This document shows positions 1-7,618 of a stretch of 64,000 nt of DNA, in pieces; the stretch's first letter is position 1; every line of letters begins with the position of its first letter. This stretch comes from Curtobacterium sp. 9128. Lineage in GTDB: Bacteria > Actinomycetota > Actinomycetes > Actinomycetales > Microbacteriaceae. Position numbers and translations under genes: made by a program. The stretch is from NCBI RefSeq assembly GCF_007673775.1, contig NZ_VEAF01000001.1, positions 434,001-498,000 on the forward strand, written 5' to 3'. The notes under the pieces were generated by a model, which was not told the origin of the DNA, did not search any database, and saw only the letters and a program-made list of their open reading frames with translations.

Positions 1-1
1 G

Positions 2-508
2 TCACGGGGCATCCGACGGCCGGACCACGGTGGCACCAACCGGGTCATGCGGGACGACCAACACCGGCCGGTGCTGCTGATGGGTCAAGTGCGCGGCGAC
101 AGACCCATTGAGCAGTTCCGTCACCCGGCGTCGGCCGGTCTGCGATCCGACGACGATCATCACCGCATCACGTTCCTCAGCCACCGCAGCGAGTGCGCGA
201 CTCGGATCCCCGACCCGGAAGGCAACTTCCACGTCCACTGATCGCGCTGCAGCGAGCTCCTGAATGACCCGCACGTCTTCGTCGGGGAGCTGCTGCGGGT
301 CGCTGTCCGCCGTGTCCGGGTCAATCGGTTCGATGATCTCCGACCCATCCGCACGGAACCCCGTCGACAGCAGCGCCGGATCGATGACCACACACACCAG
401 GCGGGCGCTGAAGCGTTCAGCGACGGCAGCCGCGACACCGACGACGTCGTGCGCCTGCCCTGGCTGCACACCGACGACGACAACACCGGCAGTGTTCGAC
501 TCGACCAT
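2..508 (-). CDS. Universal stress protein (UspA family)
   Basis: A 168-residue single-domain Usp fold. The N-terminus has the first beta strand (VVVVGVQPG, about residues 9-17). The C-terminal part has VVGSQTGRRRVTELLNGSVA, which matches the ATP-binding G-x2-G-x9-G(S/T) signature of the nucleotide-binding Usp class, followed by the final strand PVLVVP. The acidic insert around residues 55-75 is longer than in minimal Usp proteins. Usp proteins act in the cytoplasm in stress and stationary phase; the exact role is not visible. It is transcribed away from the copper-type genes at 795 and shares a 286-bp intergenic region with them, so joint stress control is possible but unproven. Confidence 0.9.
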   Translation of the reverse strand: MVESNTAGVVVVGVQPGQAHDVVGVAAAVAERFSARLVCVVIDPALLSTGFRADGSEIIEPIDPDTADSDPQQLPDEDVRVIQELAAARSVDVEVAFRVGDPSRALAAVAEERDAVMIVVGSQTGRRRVTELLNGSVAAHLTHQQHRPVLVVPHDPVGATVVRPSDAP

Positions 509-715
509 GACATATCCCTACCTCAGGCGCGCAAAAGCGCGACCAGCTGAGATAGGGACTGTTGTCGACGATTGTCGAGGTTGGGTCCGGCAAGCCCCAC
601 TGCCGGGTCCGAAGACCCCACAAGTATGCACCCACCACCCCATGCCTGCACCGACAATCTTCCGCACCTCGATACCTGTGCTGGCTGCTGCCCTCCACGA
701 TCCTCGGACGGCGGG

Positions 716-730
716 TACCCCTTGGGGGTA
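716..730. promoter_or_regulatory. CsoR-like operator palindrome
   Basis: TACCCC-TT-GGGGGTA is a near-perfect inverted repeat of the type bound by CsoR-family copper-sensing repressors (TACCCC/GGGGTA half-sites). It lies 65 bp upstream of the DUF6153 start at 795, where an operator for the DUF6153-DUF305-permease group would sit. No csoR gene is in the window, so the regulator would be encoded elsewhere. The binding role is inferred from sequence alone. Confidence 0.6.
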
Positions 731-794
731 TCATGACGGTCACCTGTCGCCTCGCACGGCTGACGCTCTCCGCTCTCCGACCCACTGAAACCAG

Positions 795-1265
795 ATGATC
801 ATCACCACGTCTCCGCGTCGCCGACTGCTGTTGCAGGTCACGGCGACGATGGCGTTGCTGCTGCTGGTCGGGTTCACGGTCCTGATGCACACCATGGCCG
901 GGCACACCGCCGACCCTGAGCATCCGATGACAGCTCCCACCGCCGCGATGGAGCACCACCCGGCCGCTGCCACCAGTCACACCGCGGCCACCGGTCATGC
1001 TCAAGACGTGGTTCCCGCGGTTGCGGTGATGAACGTCCTGAGCGATGCCGGCTGCGATGGTGGCTTGTGTGCGCTGATGTGCTCGCTGATGGGGATGGCG
1101 TGCATGCTGACGATCGCCCTGTTCGCGTGGGTGCTGCTCCGCGCCCGGAGTGGCGGGGTGCTGCATCTCCTCGCGCGGCTGCTCGCCCTCGCAGCCCACG
1201 TGGCACGCCGTGTCGCGGCGCCGCGGCCGCCGTCACTATCGGCATTGCAGATCATCCGAGTCTGA
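795..1265 (+). CDS. DUF6153-type small membrane protein
   Basis: A 156-residue protein with two predicted membrane segments (about residues 10-34 and 94-118). The loop between them is rich in His and Met (MEHHP, SHTAATGH), and the start of the second segment carries four cysteines (DAGCDGGLCALMCSLMGMAC). This pattern matches actinobacterial DUF6153 proteins, which often sit beside DUF305 and copper genes. The His/Met/Cys content suggests metal contact but no enzymatic activity is visible. It is the first gene after the CsoR-like palindrome at 716. No strong ribosome binding site precedes the ATG. Function unknown; a role in copper handling is inferred from composition and context. Confidence 0.7.
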   Translation: MIITTSPRRRLLLQVTATMALLLLVGFTVLMHTMAGHTADPEHPMTAPTAAMEHHPAAATSHTAATGHAQDVVPAVAVMNVLSDAGCDGGLCALMCSLMGMACMLTIALFAWVLLRARSGGVLHLLARLLALAAHVARRVAAPRPPSLSALQIIRV

Positions 1266-1318
1266 TTCCACCCCGGCGGGTCCTCCCACCCTCCGGGAGC
1301 ACCCGCATGCCCAGAACC

Positions 1319-1340
1319 CGGGCAGGCAGTCGCCTGCCCG
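1319..1340. terminator. Perfect 9-bp stem-loop between DUF6153 and DUF305 genes
   Basis: CGGGCAGGC-agtc-GCCTGCCCG forms a GC-rich hairpin with a 4-nt loop and no T-run. It sits 54 bp after the DUF6153 stop and 37 bp before the DUF305 start. It may partly terminate transcription or stabilise the mRNA end. Confidence 0.45.
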
Positions 1341-1376
1341 CACCCATCTGACGCATCCACGGAAGCGGAATCCACC

Positions 1377-1991
1377 ATGCAGACCACCACCATGCGCGCT
1401 CTCGCGGCCGCCGCAGCCCTGGCCATCGGGCTCACTCTCGCGGGCTGCTCCACCAACAACACCAGCAGCCCAGAGACGTCGTCGTCGGAATCCTCGTCGT
1501 CGAAATCCACCTCCGCGGCGTCGCACAACGATCAGGACGTCAAGTTCACGCAGCAGATGCTGCCCCACCACCAGCAGGCCATCGAGATGAGCGACATGCT
1601 CCTCGCGAAGGGCTCCGGCGTGCAGGCCGACGTCGGGACGCTGGCGAAGCAGATCAAGGCCGAACAGGCCCCCGAGATCACGGAAATGACCGGCTGGCTG
1701 AAGGCGTGGAACAAACCGACCCAGATGCCGAGCATGTCTGGGATGAACCACTCTGCGATGTCGGGGATGATGTCCGACTCGGACATGCAGGACCTCCAGA
1801 ACGCGTCCCCGCGGGACGCCGGGCAGCTCTACCTCGAGCAGATGATCCAGCACCACACCAGCGCCGTCGACATGGCGAAAACCGAAGTCACCAAGGGCAA
1901 GAACGCAGACGCGGTCGCACTCGCGAAGTCGATCGTGCAGAGCCAGACCGAGCAGATCACCCAGATGCAGGACATGCTCGCATCCAAGTGA
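1377..1991 (+). CDS. DUF305 lipoprotein
   Basis: A 204-residue secreted lipoprotein: basic N-terminus, hydrophobic stretch and lipobox LAGC with the lipidated Cys at residue 24, then a Ser-rich linker to about residue 50. The DUF305 (four-helix, ferritin-like) domain follows, with two repeats of the diagnostic motif: FTQQMLPHHQQAIEMSDMLL and LEQMIQHHTSAVDMAKTEV. The paired His and nearby Met/Glu residues are typical metal-contact positions, and a Met-rich loop (SMSGMNHSAMSGMMSDSDM) lies between them. DUF305 proteins are common in copper-resistance clusters of actinobacteria. Expected location is the outer face of the membrane. Second gene of the likely copper-regulated group; metal binding is inferred. 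Confidence 0.88.
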   Translation: MQTTTMRALAAAAALAIGLTLAGCSTNNTSSPETSSSESSSSKSTSAASHNDQDVKFTQQMLPHHQQAIEMSDMLLAKGSGVQADVGTLAKQIKAEQAPEITEMTGWLKAWNKPTQMPSMSGMNHSAMSGMMSDSDMQDLQNASPRDAGQLYLEQMIQHHTSAVDMAKTEVTKGKNADAVALAKSIVQSQTEQITQMQDMLASK

Positions 1992-1997
1992 CCCGGC

Positions 1998-2034
1998 GCG
2001 CGCCGAGGCAGGCTTGACCGCCTCCTCGGCGCGC
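1998..2034. terminator. GC-rich stem-loop after the DUF305 gene
   Basis: GCGCGCCGAGG at 1998-2008 pairs perfectly with CCTCGGCGCGC at 2024-2034 around a 15-nt loop, 7 bp after the DUF305 stop. There is no T-tract. Direct repeats of CCGGTCCGGTC follow to about 2061. It is a probable (leaky) terminator, since the permease gene continues on the same strand at 2116. Confidence 0.55.
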
Positions 2035-2115
2035 AACCGGTCCGGTCCGACCCGGTCCGGTCTCCCTCATTCTCACGACGCTGCGGGACACTCTTCCCGC
2101 ACCGCAACGAAGTAG

Positions 2116-3291
2116 GTGTACATGTTCATCCTCAACGCGCTCGGCGACGCCCTCGCAGCCGCTGGCTCCATGGGGTGGGAGATCCTCTGGCCCCTCATCC
2201 TCGGCTTCGCCCTGTCCGGTATCATCCAAGCCGTCGTCCGCACGGACCGGATCATGAAGCTCATGCACGACGACTCGCCTCGCGCGATCAGCGTCGCGAC
2301 CGGACTCGGCGCCCTGTCATCGTCCTGCTCCTACGCCGCAGTCGCACTCGCACGAGCCCTGTTCCGGAAAGGCGCGAGCCTGTCATCCGCGATGGCGTTC
2401 GAGGTCGCATCGACGAACCTCGTCGTCGAACTCGGCCTGATCCTGGCGTTCGTGATGGGCTGGCAGTTCACCCTCGCGGAGTTCATCGGCGGCCCAATCA
2501 TGATCATCCTCATCGCCCTCGGTTTCCGACTCTGGATGCGTGGCAAGATCCTCGACGCCGCCCGCGAGCAAGCCGACAAGGGCCTTGCCGGATCGATGGA
2601 GGGCCACGCGGCGATGGACATGTCCGTGCAGGGCAACCAGGGGTTTTGGCGGCGACTGTTCTCGAAGCCGGGGCTGACAAGTGTGTCGCAGTACTTCGTC
2701 ATGGACTGGGCATCCGTCATCCGCGACATCATCATCGGTCTGCTCATCGCCGGCGCATTCGACGCGTGGGTGCCGAAAGCCTGGCTGCAAGCGATCTTCC
2801 TCGAAGGGCACCCCACGCTCGCGTTCATCATCGACCCAATCATCGGACCGATCCTGGCGATGGTGAGCTTCGTCTGCTCCGTCGGTAACGTGCCCCTGGC
2901 TGCAGTGCTCTGGAACGGTGGGATCAGCTTCGGCGGCGTGATCAGCTTCATCTTCGCCGACCTGATCATCATCCCGATCATCGTCATCTACCGGAAGTAC
3001 TACGGCTGGAAGGCCGCCCTCCGGATCACCGGCATCTTCTACGGCGCCATGGTCCTCGCCGGGTACGCCGTCGAGCTGCTGTTCACTCCGCTGGGCCTGA
3101 TTCCCACGAACCGGCACCTGAGCATCGTCGCGACCACAATCAGCTGGAACTACACCACCTGGCTCAACATCGTGTTCCTCCTGATCGCCGCGTTCCTGCT
3201 GGTCGTGTTCATCCGCAGCGGTTCCTGGTCGATGCTCCGCATGATGAGCGACGCACCCGAGGAGAACAGCCACGGCCACTCGCACACCTGA
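2116..3291 (+). CDS. YraQ/UPF0718-type permease
   Basis: A 391-residue polytopic membrane protein with about 9-10 hydrophobic segments. Two conserved blocks typify the DUF318/YraQ permease family: LSSSCSYAAVALARALFRKG (about residues 69-88) and the related second half VSFVCSVGNVPLAAVLWNGG (about residues 252-271), each with a Ser/Cys-containing motif in a membrane segment. A cytoplasmic loop (about residues 155-190) separates the halves. The family is linked by context to metal and metalloid efflux, but its substrate is not established. The tail ends in His residues (HGHSHT). Third gene after the CsoR-like site; a link to copper stress is inference. Confidence 0.85.
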   Translation: MYMFILNALGDALAAAGSMGWEILWPLILGFALSGIIQAVVRTDRIMKLMHDDSPRAISVATGLGALSSSCSYAAVALARALFRKGASLSSAMAFEVASTNLVVELGLILAFVMGWQFTLAEFIGGPIMIILIALGFRLWMRGKILDAAREQADKGLAGSMEGHAAMDMSVQGNQGFWRRLFSKPGLTSVSQYFVMDWASVIRDIIIGLLIAGAFDAWVPKAWLQAIFLEGHPTLAFIIDPIIGPILAMVSFVCSVGNVPLAAVLWNGGISFGGVISFIFADLIIIPIIVIYRKYYGWKAALRITGIFYGAMVLAGYAVELLFTPLGLIPTNRHLSIVATTISWNYTTWLNIVFLLIAAFLLVVFIRSGSWSMLRMMSDAPEENSHGHSHT

Positions 3292-3307
3292 CCATTCCGT
3301 AGGACCG

Positions 3308-3323
3308 CCCCCCCCCCCCCCCC
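3308..3323. repeat. Homopolymeric C tract (16 C)
   Basis: Sixteen consecutive C residues lie 17 bp after the permease stop, between two convergent genes. Such tracts are prone to slippage and sequencing error; the length should be treated as approximate. Confidence 0.9.
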
Positions 3324-3331
3324 TCCGCCGT

Positions 3332-3353
3332 CCGGTAGCCGATCGCCTACCGG
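3332..3353. terminator. Inverted repeat between convergent genes
   Basis: CCGGTAG at 3332-3338 pairs with CTACCGG at 3347-3353 around an 8-nt loop. It overlaps the stop codon of the leftward kinase gene and follows the rightward permease gene, so it could act on both strands. No T-run is present. Confidence 0.45.
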
Positions 3354-3859
3354 GCGTGGAGTTCGAGGTAGTCGAGTGCCTGGCGAACCGTCTCTTCGAG
3401 AGGGCGGGTGCTGTCGGTGATGAGCCGATCGTCCGTGCGGGGCTCGTACTCGTCGGCGGTGCGCTGTACCTCGTCCCACGTCGGCAACGTGAACCCGGGC
3501 AGGTCGTTCGCACGCTGTTCCACGCGGCGGCGGTGTTCGTCGACGTCGGCACACACGACCTCGATCACGCGCAGCGGCACCCCGGCGGCATCAGCCGTGG
3601 ACACCCACCCAGCCCGAGCAGGTTCAACGCCGCTCACCGCGTCCGCGATGACCACCTGACCGCGACGGAGGTTCGGTACCACGATGGCATGCATGATCGA
3701 GTACGCAGCGATACCGGACTGCTCGCGTGGGATTTGGTACTTCCACATCGCGCCCTCGATCGCGTCGACGCGGAGCGTCAGCGAGGGCATCAGCTCCGCG
3801 ATAGCAGCAGACAGCGTCGACTTCCCTGCACCAGGAAGACCACAAACCTGAACCAGCAT
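3347..3859 (-). CDS. P-loop (AAA-type) small-molecule kinase or ATPase
   Basis: A 170-residue protein with Walker A GLPGAGKST at residues 7-15 of the chosen start. The ATG at 3859 is chosen because AAGGAG lies 6 nt upstream of it; a longer in-frame start exists but adds low-complexity sequence. The rest resembles the zeta-toxin/AAA_33-like kinases that phosphorylate small molecules or nucleotides: a DAIEGAMW segment after strand 2, VVIADAVS for Walker B, and an Arg-rich lid (DEHRRRVEQR). The substrate cannot be read from sequence. It lies downstream of the broken MFS region on the same strand. Confidence 0.75.
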   Translation of the reverse strand: MLVQVCGLPGAGKSTLSAAIAELMPSLTLRVDAIEGAMWKYQIPREQSGIAAYSIMHAIVVPNLRRGQVVIADAVSGVEPARAGWVSTADAAGVPLRVIEVVCADVDEHRRRVEQRANDLPGFTLPTWDEVQRTADEYEPRTDDRLITDSTRPLEETVRQALDYLELHAR

Positions 3860-3981
3860 CGACAACTCCTTCGGCGGCCGTAGCTCCTTGTCTATCGCTC
3901 GCGGACGCGCAGCACCAGCGACGTGGATACGCACGCTGGACCACTGAGGACGTGTCCGAAGATCGATCCATCAACGGGCGG

Positions 3982-4388
3982 TCACGAGCGGCGGCAAAGG
4001 GGGATGTGGCCCCACCACCCGAGACCGTCGGCATCAACATCGAGGATGTCGCCGTACGCCCCCAGGGCTCTCCGATGTTGAAGTCCGCTACCTCCTGGCC
4101 GAACTCTTCGGGTGTCGCAATGTCTCCGGTTGCGTAGACGTCCATCCGGTCGATGGTGGTCTCTCTATTCCGGATGATGCCGACTCGTCGGCCACCGGTC
4201 CAGGAGTAGATGACGCGAAACTCATCGTTTGTGGCCCAGGCGTATTCAACGACCACCCGCTCGGCCTCCGTGGGCCCGCCGCCACAAAGCTTCCGTAGAC
4301 AGGCAAGAAGCGCTCGTGGACCCCAGTCGTCGGAGTGTCCTGATTCGAGTTCCGCGATGTCCCCGGGGCCGCGACGATGAACGGGCTG
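3982..4388 (-). pseudogene. Tail fragment of an unknown protein with a frameshift
   Basis: Reading in frame from the MFS fragment, the protein changes character at about 4388 and continues as roughly 107 residues of good-quality coding sequence (WGPRALLACLRKLCGG, VVVEYAWATNDEFRVIYSWT, EEFGQEVADFNIGEPWG). At a run of five G (about 4059-4063) that frame turns into low-quality sequence. Shifting by one base there gives a natural ending (YGDILDVDADGLGWWGHIPL, then a stop at 3982). I read this as the C-terminal part of a hypothetical protein whose N-terminal part is missing and which carries a one-base frameshift. Family not recognised. A sequencing error in the G run is possible. Confidence 0.55.
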
Positions 4389-5255
4389 TCCCCAGACGAC
4401 AGCGAGCACGTTGCCCGCGACGCTGGTCCAGAGCATGTCCGCCGGTGACAGCGTGCTGATCTGGGTCGCGTACGCGAGGCCGAACGACTGCATGAACGTG
4501 GTGATGACGATCACCAGCGACATCAGTACGACGACCAGGAACGCCTTCGGATTCGACCGGAACAGCCCGACCATCGGCAGACGGGCGCGCCGATGGGCGT
4601 CCTTCTCGTCGACGAACACCTCAGGTTCCTCGAGGCGGCGGCGCACGAGGTACGCGACGATCAGGACGACGACGGAAAGCAGGAACGGGACTCGCCATCC
4701 CCAGCTGTCGCGGGCGGCTTCCGGCAGCGCGGCGACGGGAAGGAAGACGAGCGATGCCAGGACGATCCCGGCGCTGATGCCCGAAGACGTGAAACTCGCG
4801 TAGAACGCCCGGCGACCCTCCGGCGACTCCTCGACCGTCAACGTGGAAGCGCCGGCGGTCTCGCCACCGGCGGACAAGCCCTGCAGGATCCGGAGCACGA
4901 CGAGCAGAATCGGCGCGAGGTAGCCGGCCGTCTGGAACGTGGGGAGGACGCCGATGAGGAACGTCGAGGCGCCCATGATCGTCAGCGTCGCCACGAGCGT
5001 GTTCTTCCGGCTGACGCGGTCGCCGAGGTGCCCGAAGATGAAGGCGCCGATCGGCCGGAACACGTATCCGACTCCGAGCACCGCGAAGGACTGGATCAGC
5101 GCGGCGGTCGGATCCCCCGCAGGGAAGAACACCCGGCCGAAGATCAGCGATGCCGCGGTCGTGTACACGAAGAAGTCGTAGTACTCCAGGGTGCCGCCGA
5201 GGAAGCTGGCGAAAGCTGCGCGTCGTGCTCGCGCGACGGTGCGGGTGGACTGCAT
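4389..5255 (-). pseudogene. Truncated MFS (MHS-type) transporter, N-terminal 289 residues
   Basis: The first 289 residues match the metabolite:H+ symporter branch of the major facilitator superfamily: TLEYYDFFVYTTAASLIFG in helix 1, GHLGDRVSRKNTL in the helix 2-3 loop, LQGLSAGGETAG in helix 4, then helices 5-8. Members are about 430-450 residues with 12 helices; homology stops at GNVLAVVWGQP near the start of the eighth or ninth helix and an unrelated tail follows. About 150 C-terminal residues are missing, so transport is unlikely. The ATG at 5255 has AGGAGAGG just upstream. The junction is at about 4385-4395. Confidence 0.75.
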
Positions 5256-6136
5256 TGGGCCTCTCCTCGTTGAGCGGACACGAGGGCTGGGCCAGTCGGC
5301 GTCACTGCCAGACGTGTCACCCCTCGACCGTCAACGTTAGGGAGGGTCGGAGTATCCGCGGTCCCGGTTCTCCTTATGTGCGCGGTAGCGCCGCTAATGA
5401 CCATCAATGGGTGGAGCCTGGTCGTGCCAAGGCAGTAGGACCGGCGCGAGATCGTCAGCCAAGATCGCGTGTTGGCCGACAGCGTCGTAGCGAGCGGTGT
5501 GATGATGTCGAATCGTCCAGGAGGAACGGTCGGCGAACCGCAAACGGCAGCGCCACGTCGGTGCGCTCACGTCGGCACAGTGTCCAGAAGGACATCACCA
5601 AGATGTGACGCGCGTGGCAGGCGCACGACGCCTTGCCGGGAGATCACGACCTGGGCGGCGAGCATGCGGGGCCGTCTTCGGCAGCACCCTGATGTCGGCC
5701 CGACGTGAATTGACGAGACGAGGACACTCGCGGTGCGTCCGCCGTGACCCGTGGTGTGTACGACAGCGGGCTCGGCGAAGGCGAAGCGCTGACGTGTCGA
5801 CGACAGGAGCCGCGCATGAACGGTCTGAGAGGTGACCTCAGGCCTCCACGACATCGTCGTCGCGCCGCTCCTCTACCGGAGCCTGACACGGGCGCAACGG
5901 ACCAGCGGGAGCCTCGTAGGATCGCATCGCCGCGTGCCACGTCGTCTGGCCCGTTGGTCTTTCCTCACAAGACGCAACGGTTCCGCCGTCTCCGACATGG
6001 GTGAGGCGTCGAGCGAAAATTCGGCCCTGTTCTGGGCGAGATTGGCGAGCTGGCGCTGGCCCCGGCGTGGCATTCTGAGGCCCAATTCGCACGGCTCGGA
6101 GGAGCAGGTCGAGGAACTCCGCGCATAGAGACGAGC
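5256..6136. other. 881-bp stretch without a convincing gene
   Basis: Short open frames exist on both strands but none shows recognisable domains or consistent codon use. The first 100 bp would hold the promoter of the truncated MFS gene. The rest could be decayed coding sequence at the edge of the island that follows. I see no insertion-sequence ends or RNA gene here. Confidence 0.5.
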
Positions 6137-6436
6137 ATGGATATCGCATCTCAACTGCGCGCACGATGGGCGCTGCTCCAGACCTCACGTGAACTCGAAC
6201 GACTCGTTCTTCTCGCCGCGCAGGACCCGGAGTCGGACGAGACCGCGTTCGAGGTCATCCGACGCACCCGATGGCGGGTGCGCGCGGCCGAAGTTTGGGA
6301 CAGCGGGGAGGTTGCGAACATCGCGCGGGAGGAGCTCATCGGAGCACTCAAGGCCTTGCACGCCGGAACGGATGTCGGAGTGCTCTCCCACGAGCTCATT
6401 CGACGCACCCTGACGGAGCTGCCCGACGAGCCCTGA
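6137..6436 (+). CDS. Hypothetical protein, small helical
   Basis: A 99-residue, highly charged, apparently all-helical protein with no membrane segment or signal peptide (SRELERLVLLAAQ, NIAREELIGALKALHAG). I do not recognise a family. Codon use looks coding (high GC at third positions, no rare-codon runs). No clear ribosome binding site directly precedes the ATG, so the start is uncertain. It sits at the left edge of the integrase-bearing island and converges with the gene ending at 6454. Confidence 0.5.
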   Translation: MDIASQLRARWALLQTSRELERLVLLAAQDPESDETAFEVIRRTRWRVRAAEVWDSGEVANIAREELIGALKALHAGTDVGVLSHELIRRTLTELPDEP

Positions 6437-6453
6437 CGCCAGGGCTGGCGACG

Positions 6454-7167
6454 CTACGCCAGCCCGAGCGCCCTCTGCGACGCGTCGATCTCTCGGCGAC
6501 CGATTGCCATGACTTCCGCCAGCGTCTCGTTCGCAGATCTGACCGGAAGCCAACGAGCGATCCGACTCGCTGGAACACGGCCGAAGGGCACCGCCACCTT
6601 CGCACGATCAAGAGCAGGAGCCAGCAAGTTCCGCGCGTCGTCTACTCGTCTCCGAATGTCCACGACGTCCAACCATTCCGTCGACGTGACAGCTCCGCGC
6701 TGTTGCGCGATACGGACTCGCAAAGCCAGATCGACAAGCTGCTCCGCCGCAGCCTGGAGCCGGTGTGCGGCGGCCGCGATGTCGTTGACAACGCTCAGCG
6801 CCCTAGCCTCGTCCAGCAGCGCTCCCGAGGCAGCCGAGATCTCCGCCACCACGTTGTCCGCTGTGACAACACCGTTTGACCCAATGCTGAATCGCTCGAT
6901 GCCTACCGCGTCAAGAGCCGCAGTTGCATCCTCGTTCCAGCCAGACACCACGTACACCCGAACCGCTCGCATCTCAGCTCGCTCGAGGACCGGCGTGACC
7001 TGGTCGGCGGTCACGCCGCGCGGCCGAAGCAACGCTGCAGAAACGACGAGGTCGTCTTCGAGAATGACGAGCTGAGCGGTGTTCGTGACCGTGTGGAGCT
7101 TCGTCACATCGACGCCGCTCTGGGCGAGGTGCTCCCGGATGGTCGCGGCTGCCTTTGTCTTCGTCAT
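6454..7167 (-). CDS. Hypothetical island protein
   Basis: About 237 residues if started at the ATG at 7167; upstream in-frame sequence to 7449 looks non-coding and overlaps the HTH gene on the other strand. A GTG at 7179 is an alternative start. The N-terminal 100 residues are alpha/beta in character, with strands LVILEDDLVVSAALL and AVRVYVVSGWNEDATAALDA, a pattern seen in some restriction-endonuclease-like folds. The C-terminal 130 residues are helical with a long coiled-coil-like region (about residues 115-190). No catalytic motif can be assigned. It lies between the hypothetical at 6137 and the excisionase-like gene, so an accessory role of a mobile element is likely. Confidence 0.55.
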   Translation of the reverse strand: MTKTKAAATIREHLAQSGVDVTKLHTVTNTAQLVILEDDLVVSAALLRPRGVTADQVTPVLERAEMRAVRVYVVSGWNEDATAALDAVGIERFSIGSNGVVTADNVVAEISAASGALLDEARALSVVNDIAAAAHRLQAAAEQLVDLALRVRIAQQRGAVTSTEWLDVVDIRRRVDDARNLLAPALDRAKVAVPFGRVPASRIARWLPVRSANETLAEVMAIGRREIDASQRALGLA

Positions 7168-7339
7168 GATCGTTGCCACGCTCAAAGGGTGCCAGATGTT
7201 CAAGGAACGGGCGCCCCACGCCCCGGTCTCGCGTGCGATCGTGACCGACTGGACTGGCGACGATCGTCCCGAGTTACCGCCTGACCAGGCAAAACCCGGT
7301 TTCCGGGTGCTGGTCCCGTGAGCGACGCATAGGCCTCCC

Positions 7340-7618
7340 ATGACCGAAACCCAGACCCGCTGCGCGACGTGCGGCGTACCGAATGCGTCCGCGCATACAC
7401 AATCCATGACCGACGCGAGCGCGAACCCCCAGCTGGAGCCAATGCTCACGATGGACGAGCTCAGCCACTACACGCAGACCTCGAAGAGCACGCTCTACTC
7501 GCTGCGAAGCCAGGGACGCGGCCCGAGGGGCGTCCGCATCGGTCGAGCCCTCAGGTTTCGGACGTCCGACGTCGATGCATGGCTCAACATGCTGAGCGAC
7601 GAGGCGGAGGCAGCCTGA
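7340..7618 (+). CDS. Excisionase-like helix-turn-helix protein
   Basis: A 92-residue protein whose C-terminal 60 residues form a MerR/excisionase-type winged HTH (HTH_17): MLTMDELSHYTQTSKSTLYS, then the wing and GVRIGRALRFRTSDVDAWL. The first 30 residues contain a CATC pair and are poorly conserved in type, so translation may begin at a later Met (7406 or 7442). The stop codon overlaps the integrase start by one base (TGATG), which means translational coupling. In integrative elements this arrangement marks a recombination directionality factor or a regulator of the integrase. Confidence 0.85.
   Translation: MTETQTRCATCGVPNASAHTQSMTDASANPQLEPMLTMDELSHYTQTSKSTLYSLRSQGRGPRGVRIGRALRFRTSDVDAWLNMLSDEAEAA

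Noticed and set aside
3624..3981. C-terminal extension of the MFS reading frame (last 110-120 residues).
   Set aside because: It overlaps the kinase gene in another frame and the sequence is low quality, with Arg/Cys-rich shadow composition.
5567..6188. Several 75-116 residue frames between the MFS fragment and the gene at 6137.
   Set aside because: They overlap each other on both strands and none shows domains, ribosome binding sites or consistent coding character.
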